Positions 1-11,300 of a DNA stretch of 64,000 bases are shown here, piece after piece. The notes under the pieces were generated by a model. The model worked only from the letters and a program-made list of their open reading frames with translations, ran no database searches and had not been told where the DNA came from. The stretch spans positions 685,501-749,500 of the forward strand of contig WPIO01000156.1 of NCBI GenBank assembly GCA_009760855.2, read 5' to 3'. This DNA is from Cristatella mucedo. Taxonomy: Eukaryota > Bryozoa > Phylactolaemata > Cristatellidae. Position 1 is the stretch's first letter; the number at the start of each line of letters is the position of its first letter. A program made the position numbers and the translations under genes.

Positions 1-154
1 TTTCTGGCGCTGACCTACTTACCGTTACTAAAGGGGGTCGTGAGTCCGCGGCGTGAATCGGAAAGCGATACACACAAATTTGGGATTTTACTGATCTTTA
101 TTCGCAAGTGCACAAAGTCGCTGCGCGTCTAGCTCAGTTTTATCTCCACACTCC

Positions 155-430
155 TCACACGCTCTCGACAGTGCAAGCACTCTTGAGGAGGAAACACGTT
201 TCCACACTTGAGCTACCTAAGTCTATAGTAGGGAACGACCCAAATAAACGGAGCCCGAACCGGAGCCTAAACCCTGACCGGAGAACTGGGACTCCGCTTC
301 CACATTGCGGCAGGAATACCACACACATGCCACCTCATGCACTCTTGCGGGAGGAAACGCGTCTCCACACTTAGGCTACTTACGTCTATACTGGGGAACG
401 ACCCAAATAGACGAAGGAGTCCGAACCAGC
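155..430. repeat. Imperfect direct repeat, two copies about 164 bp apart
   Basis: Two diverged copies, about 155-265 and 318-430. Both contain a 'gcactcttg' block, then 'ggaggaaac', then 'tccacactt', then 'gtctata' and 'ggggaacgacccaaata' or its close variant. The spacing is constant. No coding sense is visible. It may be the edge of a longer tandem array or two copies of an unidentified element. Confidence 0.7.
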
Positions 431-559
431 GGAATATTTCGCACCATACCAACTACGTTTAGCTCGCACCGGCAAATCCCTATGCCGAAACCACGCGCGA
501 GCATCACACACAAAACATAAAATCCTAGCTCGGGCGCGATACGACCGTATTCGATGGAG

Positions 560-2230
560 TCCACCGAATTTTCCTAGCGCTGCCTCGTCCTGTTCCGTCC
601 ATCGCCGGCGAACAGCCCGCCCTCCTCCCTCGCTTTCAGAGAAACGAGTCCGACGGCGTCGAAGCGAGGCCGAAGAGAGGAGCCGAACAAAAGACCAACA
701 GCGAGCGTCGCTCGACTCTTAAATACTTAGCTGAGACAATGGGGCAAGAGCTTAGTGGTATTGGGCCCGACACCGTAGCCCATTACGGTAAGGAATTGAT
801 ACCGTCACTAGGCCACTGGAATGGCACCTCTGTCCAGCTTGAATGCCGAATGGGTTCCATACGATTCTTTTTGGAAAGAGTGAAGGCGGAGGTTGACAGG
901 CCAGCCAACATCCATCAGCAGCTCCCGCGGGTATCGGACCAATTCTAAAGGCCGAATCGCCACCGCTGGTCTCAGAGCTTCCTGGCTCGCTCTTAAGCTC
1001 TTGCTCTCTAACCGCACTGGCGCTCCTCTCTGGCTCGCTGCTCCAGGACAAAGGAGTTCTTGCCCGCCGCCGAACAGCTCTTGTTCGTGCTAAAATGAAG
1101 CCAAGGCCAGCAAGGCGCCAAAGTACTGTAAGCATTTCCGATCACCAGCAGTGCAACGACTGCGCTCGGTGTCACTAATTCTGCGCTGCCTTTCTATAAG
1201 CGACTTTGGCAAATCGCTCTCCATTGCCACGCGCCGACTTGCTAATCTCGATCGCGAGCTGCTTAGAGCGACAACTCCGGCGGCGTAGGGGTGGGGGGGT
1301 TGTCCTTAGAGGTCAAGGCTGCTCTCCAGCTCCGGCTTCCGCGTGGTCTGTCATGGACGCTACTCTCACCGGCTGAGTGTTCCCCCTGGAGCGAAACCTG
1401 CATAGGTGTGACTACACAATGGCTGTGCAGGGGGAATACCTTCCGGCGTTTTTAGTAAGTGAAAGGCCTTTTTCTCTTTCTCAACAACTTAGCCGAGCGC
1501 GCTAGCCGTAACCGATTTCTATACGTCAGCCGAAGCGTTATGCCCCCTTCCTTTTTGCGAACCTTCTACCGCTGTCATCTCTCGCGCGTGCGTACCCAAT
1601 CCCGTGGTGAAAAGCTGAGAAACGTGTAGGGTATTATTGGCGCATCCTGCTTACGTTCGTTAGCGTATCCTCTGTCATTTATCAGCGTCGCGGTACGCGC
1701 ACGCTCTCGTCGTTGACGGGCGAGCCTCGCGCTCGTTACAACGCCTCCACTGGCGCTGCTGCTTCTTGCTCGCCTGACATGCTGCTGCCGCCACCGTTGC
1801 CGATCGCCGGCGGCGGCGTCCGTCTGCAATGCGGGCCCGCCGGCGGGCGACCGCAGGAGAGCGTCGCGTCGCCGTCGGGCGTCGGTTACATGTGCTGCAC
1901 CTACGCTCGGACGCAGCCCGTCTCGCCGCCGCTCGTTTCTCGCCGACGCGTGCGAGATGGTGAGCGCTCTGGCGAGCGCTCTCTCGTCGCCACGTCGCTT
2001 GCTTCGGAGGTCGTGTGAACTCCGACCGTCCTACGTCATGCCTCTTCCTTGCCGCCGGCCTCTTGCTGGTTGCCCAGCTGTGCCAGCCGCCTAATCGTCT
2101 GCTCGTGGTAATAGCAATTAGCATAAAGCATTTGCATATGCCCTGAGAGAGCTTAATCGCTATCGCGTCGCTTTGCATAACCTCAGAATAAATGTGTCCA
2201 TTTGCGTGTGACAAGGTGAGCAAATGTAGT
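560..2230. other. CpG-rich stretch upstream of the SAM carrier; no exon assigned
   Basis: Around 560-720 and 1660-2060 the DNA is GC- and CpG-rich compared with its surroundings, as expected near an animal promoter. The missing first coding exon of the downstream carrier should lie here or further upstream. Strong-looking donors exist, for example gtgagc at about 1959, but none joins in the required phase 0 to an ATG reading into a carrier N-terminus. This is a candidate promoter/first-exon zone by position only. Confidence 0.25.
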
Positions 2231-2289
2231 GCGCCAGCGAGTGTTCAGAAAGGGATTCTCATGGACCGAGCAACTGCTGCGAGGACCAA

Positions 2290-2585
2290 GTGGAGTTTTA
2301 GCTTTGCTTTTAAATGTCGTCAAGGCAGAGGATGTCGTGACTTCAGTCGGGAGTAGTGAGTTCGGGGATTCTGGTGGGGGAGCACACAAACTGCAGGCAC
2401 TGAATGCTGTTGTAACAATTGGTGGTTCGTTCGAGCTGAAGCCTTTCATTTCATTGTGACCTTCACCAGAATGAGAAGTACATTGAGAATCCTGATTTGG
2501 AAGTATTTGAGATTGGTAGGCTGGAGCGTGAGAATGAAAGAATCTAAAAGTGAGTGACTTCAGGGCATAGCTTGCTTAGCGATCG
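2290..2585 (-). mobile_element. LINE family A relic (CR1/L2/Rex1-type), 3' part
   Basis: Decayed minus-strand copy. Read on the + strand it shows the landmarks of better copies in the window: 'tttaaatgtcgtcaagg', 'gatgtcgtgact', 'ggtaggctggag' and 'aaaagtgagtgac'. These correspond to the end of the reverse transcriptase ORF and the 3' UTR. It ends about 60 bp before a coding exon of the carrier. Confidence 0.6.
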
Positions 2586-2643
2586 CCCCTTACCACTAGC
2601 ACTGTCGACTTTGTCCGCATGCTTACCTCGCCACCCGCCGCAG

Positions 2644-2800
2644 GCTGGCGCCGTGGCTGGGCTCACCGTGGACATCGCGCTCTACCCTCTGGACACCATC
2701 AAGACGAGACTCCAGAGCCCCGATGGGTTCCGTGCCAGCGGCGGCTTCAGAGGCATCTACTCGGGTCTCGGCTCCGTGCTGCTCGGCTCTGCTCCAGGAG
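2644..2800 (+). CDS. SLC25A26: SAM carrier exon: first transmembrane repeat
   Basis: Acceptor gccgcag/G and donor ggag/GTCTGC. Begins in phase 0 with [20 protein letters not shown], carrying the first PxDxxK carrier signature, and continues [20 protein letters not shown]. The last base is the first of a split Ala codon completed at 2975. The upstream partner exon encoding the N-terminus is not identified. Confidence 0.9.
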
Positions 2801-4379
2801 GTCTGCACTCTGTTGCTACTGGTCCTGCTCCTCCTGCTCCTGCTGCACTCGGGGCTTCTTGTAGGGTTTAAGGTTTACGCCCTGTCCACTCATATTTGCT
2901 TGCTCGGTCTTGCATGGATGTGTCTTTTTGTCGGCTTGCATTTGCCTCATCATCTATCTCTTTGACTTCCACAGCTGCACTGTTCTTTGTCACCTATGAA
3001 ACGGTCAAGCACAGACTGCAGAACAACACGTCCACTGGTCGGGTGCCGTTGCACATGGCAGCCGCAGCTGTCGGTGAGATGGCTGCCTGTCTCGTACGAG
3101 TGCCCTGTGAGGTGGTGAAGCAGCGCTCGCAGGCAGGCAGGGGCAGCGTAATGGTAGTGACGAGAGCTCTGCTTGCCGCCGAGGGCGTGCGGGGCCTTTA
3201 TCGGGGCTACTCAACCACGGTGTTTCGCGAGGTGCCCTTCTCACTCATTCAGTTTCCTCTCTGGGAGCAGCTGAAGGTGAGCTTGGTTCTTGGTGGTGGT
3301 TGTGGCTGCATCTGCATGTGCCGCTGCTGCTGCTGCCTGTGTCTCCTCTGTATCTGCCTCTTCATCTGCCGCATCCTCCTCCTTCGCCACTGCCACTGCT
3401 GGTGCAAATCCTTGATATTCATGAGCATGCTGCCCCCTCTCTCTCTTCCTACTAGGCATGGGCAACGAAGGACACTGGCCAGCAGCTGGAGCTTTGGAAG
3501 TCGGCTGCTTGCGGGGCTGTAGCAGGTGAGTGTGTGCATATGCACAAGCCCGCTTGTCTTGCCTTCATGCGCCTGCTCTTTATCCTCCACTCTTAGTTCG
3601 CTAGACGAACACTGACCTTGCATGCCACTCGTAGGTGAAGTCTGGCTCGTTAGCGATCTGCTGTACTTCTGACAGCTGCTCACCAGTGCCAGCCAGTGTA
3701 CAACACTGCTAGTATGGCGCTTGACCGAGTGAGCTTCGTTGCCACTTGCATGCCCCAATTTTTCTATGCATGTATGCAGGCACCCGGCAGTGTGAGTAAT
3801 TAGTTGTATAAATAACGACTGCATTTATTAAGCCTTGAGAGAAACGATCACGAGACAATCCAGAGCCAGGCTCACTATCTCACACACGTTGGCGATCGAC
3901 TAGTGTGAAAGACGGTAGTTCTGTGGCCCTGCAAGGGAACTGTAGCACGGCCGCCACGGCGAATCAGTTTGTATCTAGACAGATTGCTACTACAAAAGCT
4001 GTTCCAGTCGTGCATGCACCAAGTGTGCCCGAAACACTCGCAGGTCGTGCTCTCCTTTCAGTAGCTCAGTTAATGACTCACCGAATGATAATAAAATGTT
4101 TGTTTTAACGAATCCGTATAGAACTTGAAATCTTTTCCGAGCTTTCCAGGCACCTTTTCTTAGCCCTCCTACATCACACTTCTCCTTCACCTCCTCTTGA
4201 CTTGCATCTTCCTGTTCCCTCCTCCTCCTCCTCCTCCTCCTCCTCCTCCTCCTCCTCCTCCTCCTCCTCCTCCTCCTCCCCCTCCTCCTCCTCCTCCTCC
4301 TCCTCCTCCTCCTCCTCCTCCTCCTCCTCCTCCTCCTCCTCCTCCTCCTCCTCCTCCTCTTCCTCCTCCTCCTCCTCCT

Positions 4380-4410
<31 letters not shown>

Positions 4411-4918
4411 TCCTCCTCCTCCCCCTCCTCCTCCTCCTCCCCCTCCCCCCCCTCCTCCTCCTCCTCCTCCTCCTCCTCCTCCTCCTCCTCCTCCTCCTCC
4501 TCCTCCCTCCTCCTCCTCCTCCTCCTCCTCCTCCTCCTCCTCCTCCTCCTCCTCCTCCTCCTCCTCCTCCTCCTCCTCCTCCTCCTCCTCCTCCTCCCTC
4601 CTCCTCCTCCTCCTCCTCCTCCTCCTCCTCCTCCTCCTCCTCCTCCTCCTCCTCCTCCTCCTCCTCCTCGATGCAGCAGCTAGAAAAGATGCATGTCAAT
4701 TGGTTAGTCATAACGGTTCTGGTCTTACCAGCTCGGTACAGAGCTTTGAATGGTTGGCTATTTGTTAAGGACCTAACCACAGCAGCTAAACCAAACCAGC
4801 TTTATTGGCAAAGCATTGATTAGGTACATAGCAGCCTGCTTTAAGCCTCTCTACAAAGTTTAACTTACTGTGAACCAACGCTGCAGTGTGTGCGCACAGT
4901 TAGTATAACTAGTAATAC

Positions 4919-4954
<36 letters not shown>

Positions 4955-6947
4955 GTATTATTAGTTATTATATATGTATATATATATATATATGTATATA
5001 TATATACATAATTAAATAAAGTTCATGCTCTGTTAAAAGAAAATCAACTCAGTGTAATTACAGGAATGGACGGATTGGAAGGACGGTTTCTAACGGCGCG
5101 AGCTGCGGCAGCAAGCTATACAGTTTGGTCCCTAAAAGTTAGGTCCCGCTCGATGCCGCCAGGCATGTGTTCGTACCCGTCAAAGCTGGCGAGCACTACG
5201 GCCGGCGTGCCGCAGGTTCTTGCAAATGAGCGCTAAGCCTCAGAGGTCTACTGAGTATAACTATACCTCAAGAGATCTCGTTTACGCCCTAATACACACT
5301 AATTAAAGCGTAGAATACGAGCAAGGGCAGATTTAAGAGGCGTAGGCACAGCCTGCCCTAAACCCTAAACTCTAAGCCCTAAACTTGAAAACCCTAACCA
5401 CTAAACCCTAAAACCTAAACCATATAGGGGGAAATTCCCTACCATTTAGGGGGAAATGTCCTACCCTAGGGGGGGTCGTCCAGGGAGGGAAATGTCCGTA
5501 ACCCGTTGAATCGGCCTGTCAGCCTCCTACTTGGTCTGCCTCGATGTAGCAGGTGAGCTCACACTAGCGTGGGTGAACTCGGACTATTGCTGCGCCTGCC
5601 ACGCCCTATTCGTCAAGTAGCCTCACAGCTGGCTCTGCCGTCTCGTCGGGTTTTGCTGCATCCACACTCTGGTGGTGCCTGCCACAATTGTAGCAGGCTT
5701 AGCTGCCACTGTCTTTTGTTTCAGTGTTTCTAAAAAGCTGAATGCTGCTTGGTATGTTTGCACGTAATTAGGATAGCTATATGATAATAATAATAATGTA
5801 CTTTTTTATAGCCCCCCTCAGGGAACTGAAAATTCGTTCTGGGCACTTTACATTTGCTGCAATGAAAGCATGATCGAATGGTTAGTGGTAGCCTGCTCAA
5901 TGGCAACAAGCATAATATGGTTAGAGGTAATATGCACAGGGTCAGCATGCAAATGTGGTTAGTGGCGGCATGCACAGTGTCAGCGCGCATAAGCACAAAA
6001 AGGACAGATTACGTGTCCCGACTAAACTCTGTGACAAATAGCAGCGTTTTTGTTTCTTTCGACATAAAGTGGTCAAGTCAGGGGATGTCGTGATCCAAGT
6101 CAGAAGTGAGTTCGAGGCCTACTTGAACGATTGAGAACAACGATCGGTCTGTCAGGCAAGGCAGTGGTATGGTTTAAATCGTTCTTTAAAATCGTACTTT
6201 GAAGCCCCCAACAGCCAGAGCCACTGCACAGTGACAACCCGCTGCACAGCGTGACAACATGCTCACTGTCGCTCACTTCAGCTTATATTGCTCTTGCAGG
6301 AAGCGTGGCCGCTTTTGCCACAACGCCGCTGGACGTTGCAAAAACTCGCATCATGCTGGCCCGGGTAAGGAGCTTTGCTGAGCTGACGGTGCCCAAGCTT
6401 ATTGGATCCACGAGCGAGATGTGTGCCAGCTGCCGACACTGTCGAGGTGCCGAGCAACCACCGCTGCTGGCGGTGCCTTAAAAAATTCTGCTTATGCGAC
6501 TCAACAAACCGTTTGAGCCATACAGGCTATCGAGTGTGGTTCTTTTCGAAGATAGGGAGCATTTGGAATTGTGTGGGTCCTTTGTAATCGGGTCTGAACT
6601 GCATCGACATTTCTCTGATGCCGGATATTGGAATAGCCTGATTGGTCCTATTCTCTCGTAGTTGCGCAATTGATGCTGATGGTGTGTGCTGCACCGCCCG
6701 GTCTGTGTGCTGACTTGCTGCCGGTGAGGCGAATGCTTCTCCTGGTTAACGCCCACCGATCGACTGCCATCGCCGCGTCATTGTCTCCACTCTACCGATC
6801 AGCTAAGCCGAGTCGTAATGTTCTGCTTCCCTCCATTCTCCTCTCGGAAGCTCGCTTAGTGAGCTGCATGAACTAGCTGTGCCAGTGAACTGAGAGCTGC
6901 TTTCCCGTGTGTGTGTGCGCGCCTGCTTGCTTGTTTGCGTGCATGTA

Positions 6948-7005
<58 letters not shown>

Positions 7006-7037
7006 TGTGCGTGTGTGTGCGCGTGCTTGCTTGCGTG

Positions 7038-7077
<40 letters not shown>

Positions 7078-8335
7078 TGTGTGCAAATGCGTACGCGCAC
7101 ACTGAAAAGGCTTCTTGGGCAGCTTCCGCCCAATCTTTCATCTACTGTTCTTATTGAAGACACTGAAACGAGCTGTGGCAGACTTGGTGAACTCTTATAT
7201 TGAAACTTTGAACCTGGCAAGTAAGCTCCAGTCTGGTTTTACAAATCATCCCACAGATTCAGCATTGGTTTCGGTTTACCTTCTCAGGAATGCACACGTA
7301 GATTAAGTCACTCTGCTTGTTTTACTTCATCTGTTGCCAAATTTTTAACCTGTTGATTGCTAAGGCTTCTCGAGCGCCTCTCATCTGTCCTAGGCATCAC
7401 TGGCACTGCTCTGCAAAGGCTTAGGTCCTATCTCTATACAAATGAATTATTATTGTTATTATTATTGCTATCTCAGTGGGAGAGTCCAGAGTATTAATGT
7501 AAACAGGCAAAGTCCATCCGAGGTACTGCTGAAGTACAGGTATTTCAGGGCTCTGTGCTCGGTTCACTTCTTTTCGCAGTTTAAACCCCCTCTTGCTGAT
7601 GGTATTGCCAAGCGCAATCTAGGCTTTCAGTTGTATGCATATGACACACAGCTGTACGTGTGCTTTGACCCATCCAGTCTGTCAAACTCTCAACTCCCTT
7701 GCTGCATCTATTGCTGATATCTGCACTTGGATGGCAGCAAACTTTCTCAAATTATAGGACAATAATACCAACTTACTAGTTGTGGGCAGACCAAGTGTGA
7801 CTCGAAATTTGAAAGCGTAACGCTAAAAATCTAATACCAGCATATCTGTTGCGTCTGCACGAAATCTAGGTGTCCTGTTCCAGTGACTTTTCATTAGACA
7901 ACCGCATCAGCTCCACAATCAAGTGCCTTTCAGCTACATAGCATTGCTAAGATTTGGGCTTGCTTAGACAGATATACTACGTCCAAATGGGTCCATGCAT
8001 TTGTGACATTGCATCTCGACTTCTGTACCTCACTTGCTGATCTACCGGGCTGTGCTGTCAGGTGCTCACAGTTGGTGTGAAACTCTGCAGCTAGGCTTGG
8101 CTATCGTGAGCTTCGTAGTTCCCATCACATCACTTCTTGCCGACCTGCACTGCCTTCCAGTCAAGCAGCACATCGACTTAAACACTATTACTATCAGGTC
8201 CCATCGTTCTTTTAACCCCTATCACTGCCACTCCCAGACCGAGCCAGTCACAGTTTTACCAGATTTTCTGACTCTAATCGTTTAGCTACACCTCGTTGGA
8301 ACTCCGAATCTCTTACAGACCGTGCCTTCACTTTG

Positions 8336-8373
<38 letters not shown>

Positions 8374-11300
8374 ACTTGATAAAGCACCCTCAGAGAACTA
8401 AATCTCTTTCTAGGTGCTTTACAATTGGTGCAAAGGAGGCACTATGGAATGGTTAGTGGTAGCTTGCTCAATAAACAACAAGAATATTACGCTTATGGGA
8501 TGACATGTACAGGGTTAGCATACACGTGTGGTTAGTGGCAGCGTGCACAGTATCAGCACGTGTAAACACATAAAGATCGAATCACAAGGACCCTCTAAAC
8601 GCTGTGATAAATCATTGTGTTTTTAGTTTCTTTTTAAATGTAGTCAAGTCAGGGGATGTTGTGACGCAAGTCGGAAGTTAGTTCCAGTCTTTGGGAGCAT
8701 GCAAACTAAAGGCACGGTCTCCAAGGGATTTGAGGTTTGAACGAGGTATAGGTAAACAATTAGATTCCGAAAAGCAGGTGGTACGATTCTTAGCCTGGTG
8801 GGGGAGTAAATCTGATAGGTAGGCTGGAGTCAAAGAATGAAGGGACCTACAAGTGAGTGACCAAACCTTGAAGGCGATGCCTTGCTTGACTGGGAGCCAG
8901 CGCAGGTCGGCGAGAAGTGGTAAGATGTGGCAACTGCTACTCACGACTGACAAGCTTAGCTGCAGTTGTTCGCCAGCTGTAAGTGCCTGATTGCACAGGC
9001 CGGTAGACCAGCAAGCAATGAGTTGCAGAGGTCAAGACGGGATGTCACAAATGCATGGACCAACTTAGATGTGGTATCTCTGTCTAAACAAGCTCTAATT
9101 TTAGCATTGTTGTGCATCTGAAAGTTGGCAGGCTTGAGGAGTTGAGCATTATATTACTCACCATTCAATCGGGTTTCCCTTTGCAGCAAATGTAAAGCAC
9201 CTAGAAAGAGATTGAGTTCTCTGAGGGCACTTAATCAAGTGCATTATTATTTTGTGGTCGTCTAACGAAAGGTCACTTGGTAACATAACACCCAGATTAC
9301 GTGCATATTCAAAAAGATATGCTGGCAGAGCCGATTTTGTATGCTCCTAAAGCCTGGAAGTCACTTCAGACTGACTTCACGACATCCCCTGACTTGACGA
9401 CATTGTAAAAGAAGCTTAAAATGCAACTGTTTCTTGTATTCGGTGGATCTTTGAGATGTGTTCCATACCATTTTTTGCATGTTGACACTGCATGCTACTT
9501 TGAACCATGTTAGCTTAGTGGCATGTGAATTTTACCACTAATAATTTAATAAGGATAATAGACTTGATAAAGAAGAAGAGAACTCGATCTCTTTCAACGC
9601 ACTTTACATTTGAATATGCTTCATTGGCAGCATATGTAAAATGCCTAGAGAGATATTAAGTTCTCTGAGGGTGATGTACAAATGCCTTATTATTATTATT
9701 ATTGAGTTAAGTTCTGCTATGAAGAGTCGGTGGCTAATCCAAGTCTACTCGATATATTTTTAACTTCTCACACTTTCACACATGCCTGCACTTGTGCATT
9801 TACACAAACCACAGCCTTCTTGTTCCTCAGCTTATCCATTGGGCAAAAGATATGCCACATTATAGATATTGATCATACTTATTGAAATATAACCTGCCCA
9901 ATTAGAGCCGAGTCTTACTGCTCAGCCTCAAACCTTTATCAGCTGCAAAGGATTTCAGCTACACTTTAGAAATTCTTAGATCAATTACATCTGATATGCT
10001 TTGGTTCTTGCTAGACTGACAGTCTAGAACTAGGAGATATTACGAATTAGGAGGCATGTGCTTGTGAACTAGGTATACAGGTACTTGAACCCCACTATTA
10101 TCAGTTGAGGTCGGCGCTGTGGGAATCACTTCGATAGCCCACAAACAAAAACGTGTGTCTTATTCCTATCAATCATCAGCAAGGACTTGGTATATATGTA
10201 ATTGGTTGTTAATCCTCTGTGTACATAAAGCTATTGACTGCTTATTAAATTAATCTCGAAATCCCCTCTATTGATCAAGGACAGCTTTTGCTGAGTCCGT
10301 GAAATTATAGCAAATCCGGTCATTTACCCACACTAGGCTACCAAGCCAATTCTGTGTTGACCAATGCCGTCTCTTACCCATATCAGTAAGAAGCTGGTCA
10401 AACCTGTCTAACTGCATCCTAGCATAATTAGCACTATCTTGCTTCCCACACGAAATCGTGGATGGTTTTTCAGTATGAACCTAAGGCCCAGTAGCCAATC
10501 TTTGCACAAGCCGGAAGCTGCCAAGTTGTGTGGGTGTTGTGTACATTTATTGCTGTCTAGCATGAGTATGCCTGACAGCGATGGAGTAAAGAAAGTCTTC
10601 CCAGTGCCTACACTGGACGGTCGTAGCCCTTTTTTTTGATAAATTCCAAAGGATTTTGGTGATTTAGACGGTAAATGTCGAAAAAGTCTCTTGTAAAAGA
10701 TCGAATATTTGTTAACCGTACCTTTCAAAAGAGCAGCATTTTTTAGAAATGAGACCTGAAGCTTTGAGGATTTCTGCATGAAAAGAAAGCTAGGTAATAA
10801 AGACTAGGTCGGACCTGTCCGACTCGAACCTTGAAGCAACATACTTACAAAGGACACATTTACTGATCTCTGCATTCTGTTCGACTTGTGTCCCAATTTG
10901 TTTAATCTTATTACGTCGACATTCACCTTTGCAGGTATTTGAGGTACAGAGTAAAAATGTTAATACAGCTGTTTTAAAGTCACAAGTATGTACCTCGATG
11001 TACCAAGGTTTATTAAGTTGGGACACACGCCTCATATAATAAAAAAATACTAGCTGATTAAGCAGCCTCTTTCGTTTGCGACAGAAGAGTCTCTGCAGCT
11101 ATCACCACTGCTTGCAGTGGCAATAAAGAATCCCCCACCGTAGTATTCGAACCCGCGAACAGACCGAGGTCGTGAAAAGCAACCGTCTTACCTAGTATGC
11201 CATCGCGGCTCGGCAATGATGCAGAAATTGGTTATTTTTTATGTTGCCTCCGCTGTACTTCAGGGCCAGACATGGTTTGCATCATCATTTATAACACTTT

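Noticed and set aside
1675-2223. 182-codon minus frame upstream of the SAM carrier
   Set aside because: Arg/Ala-rich frame in CpG-rich DNA, with overlapping frames on the other strand and no recognisable family.
4187-4823. Long proline, serine, leucine, glycine and arginine open frames on both strands
   Set aside because: They are translations of the CTC microsatellite and exist only because the triplet repeat contains no stop.
11045-11220. Possible functional tRNA gene
   Set aside because: Box A and B are present, but the acceptor stem does not pair convincingly and a related copy occurs at 16.1 kb with a non-tRNA body: a SINE.
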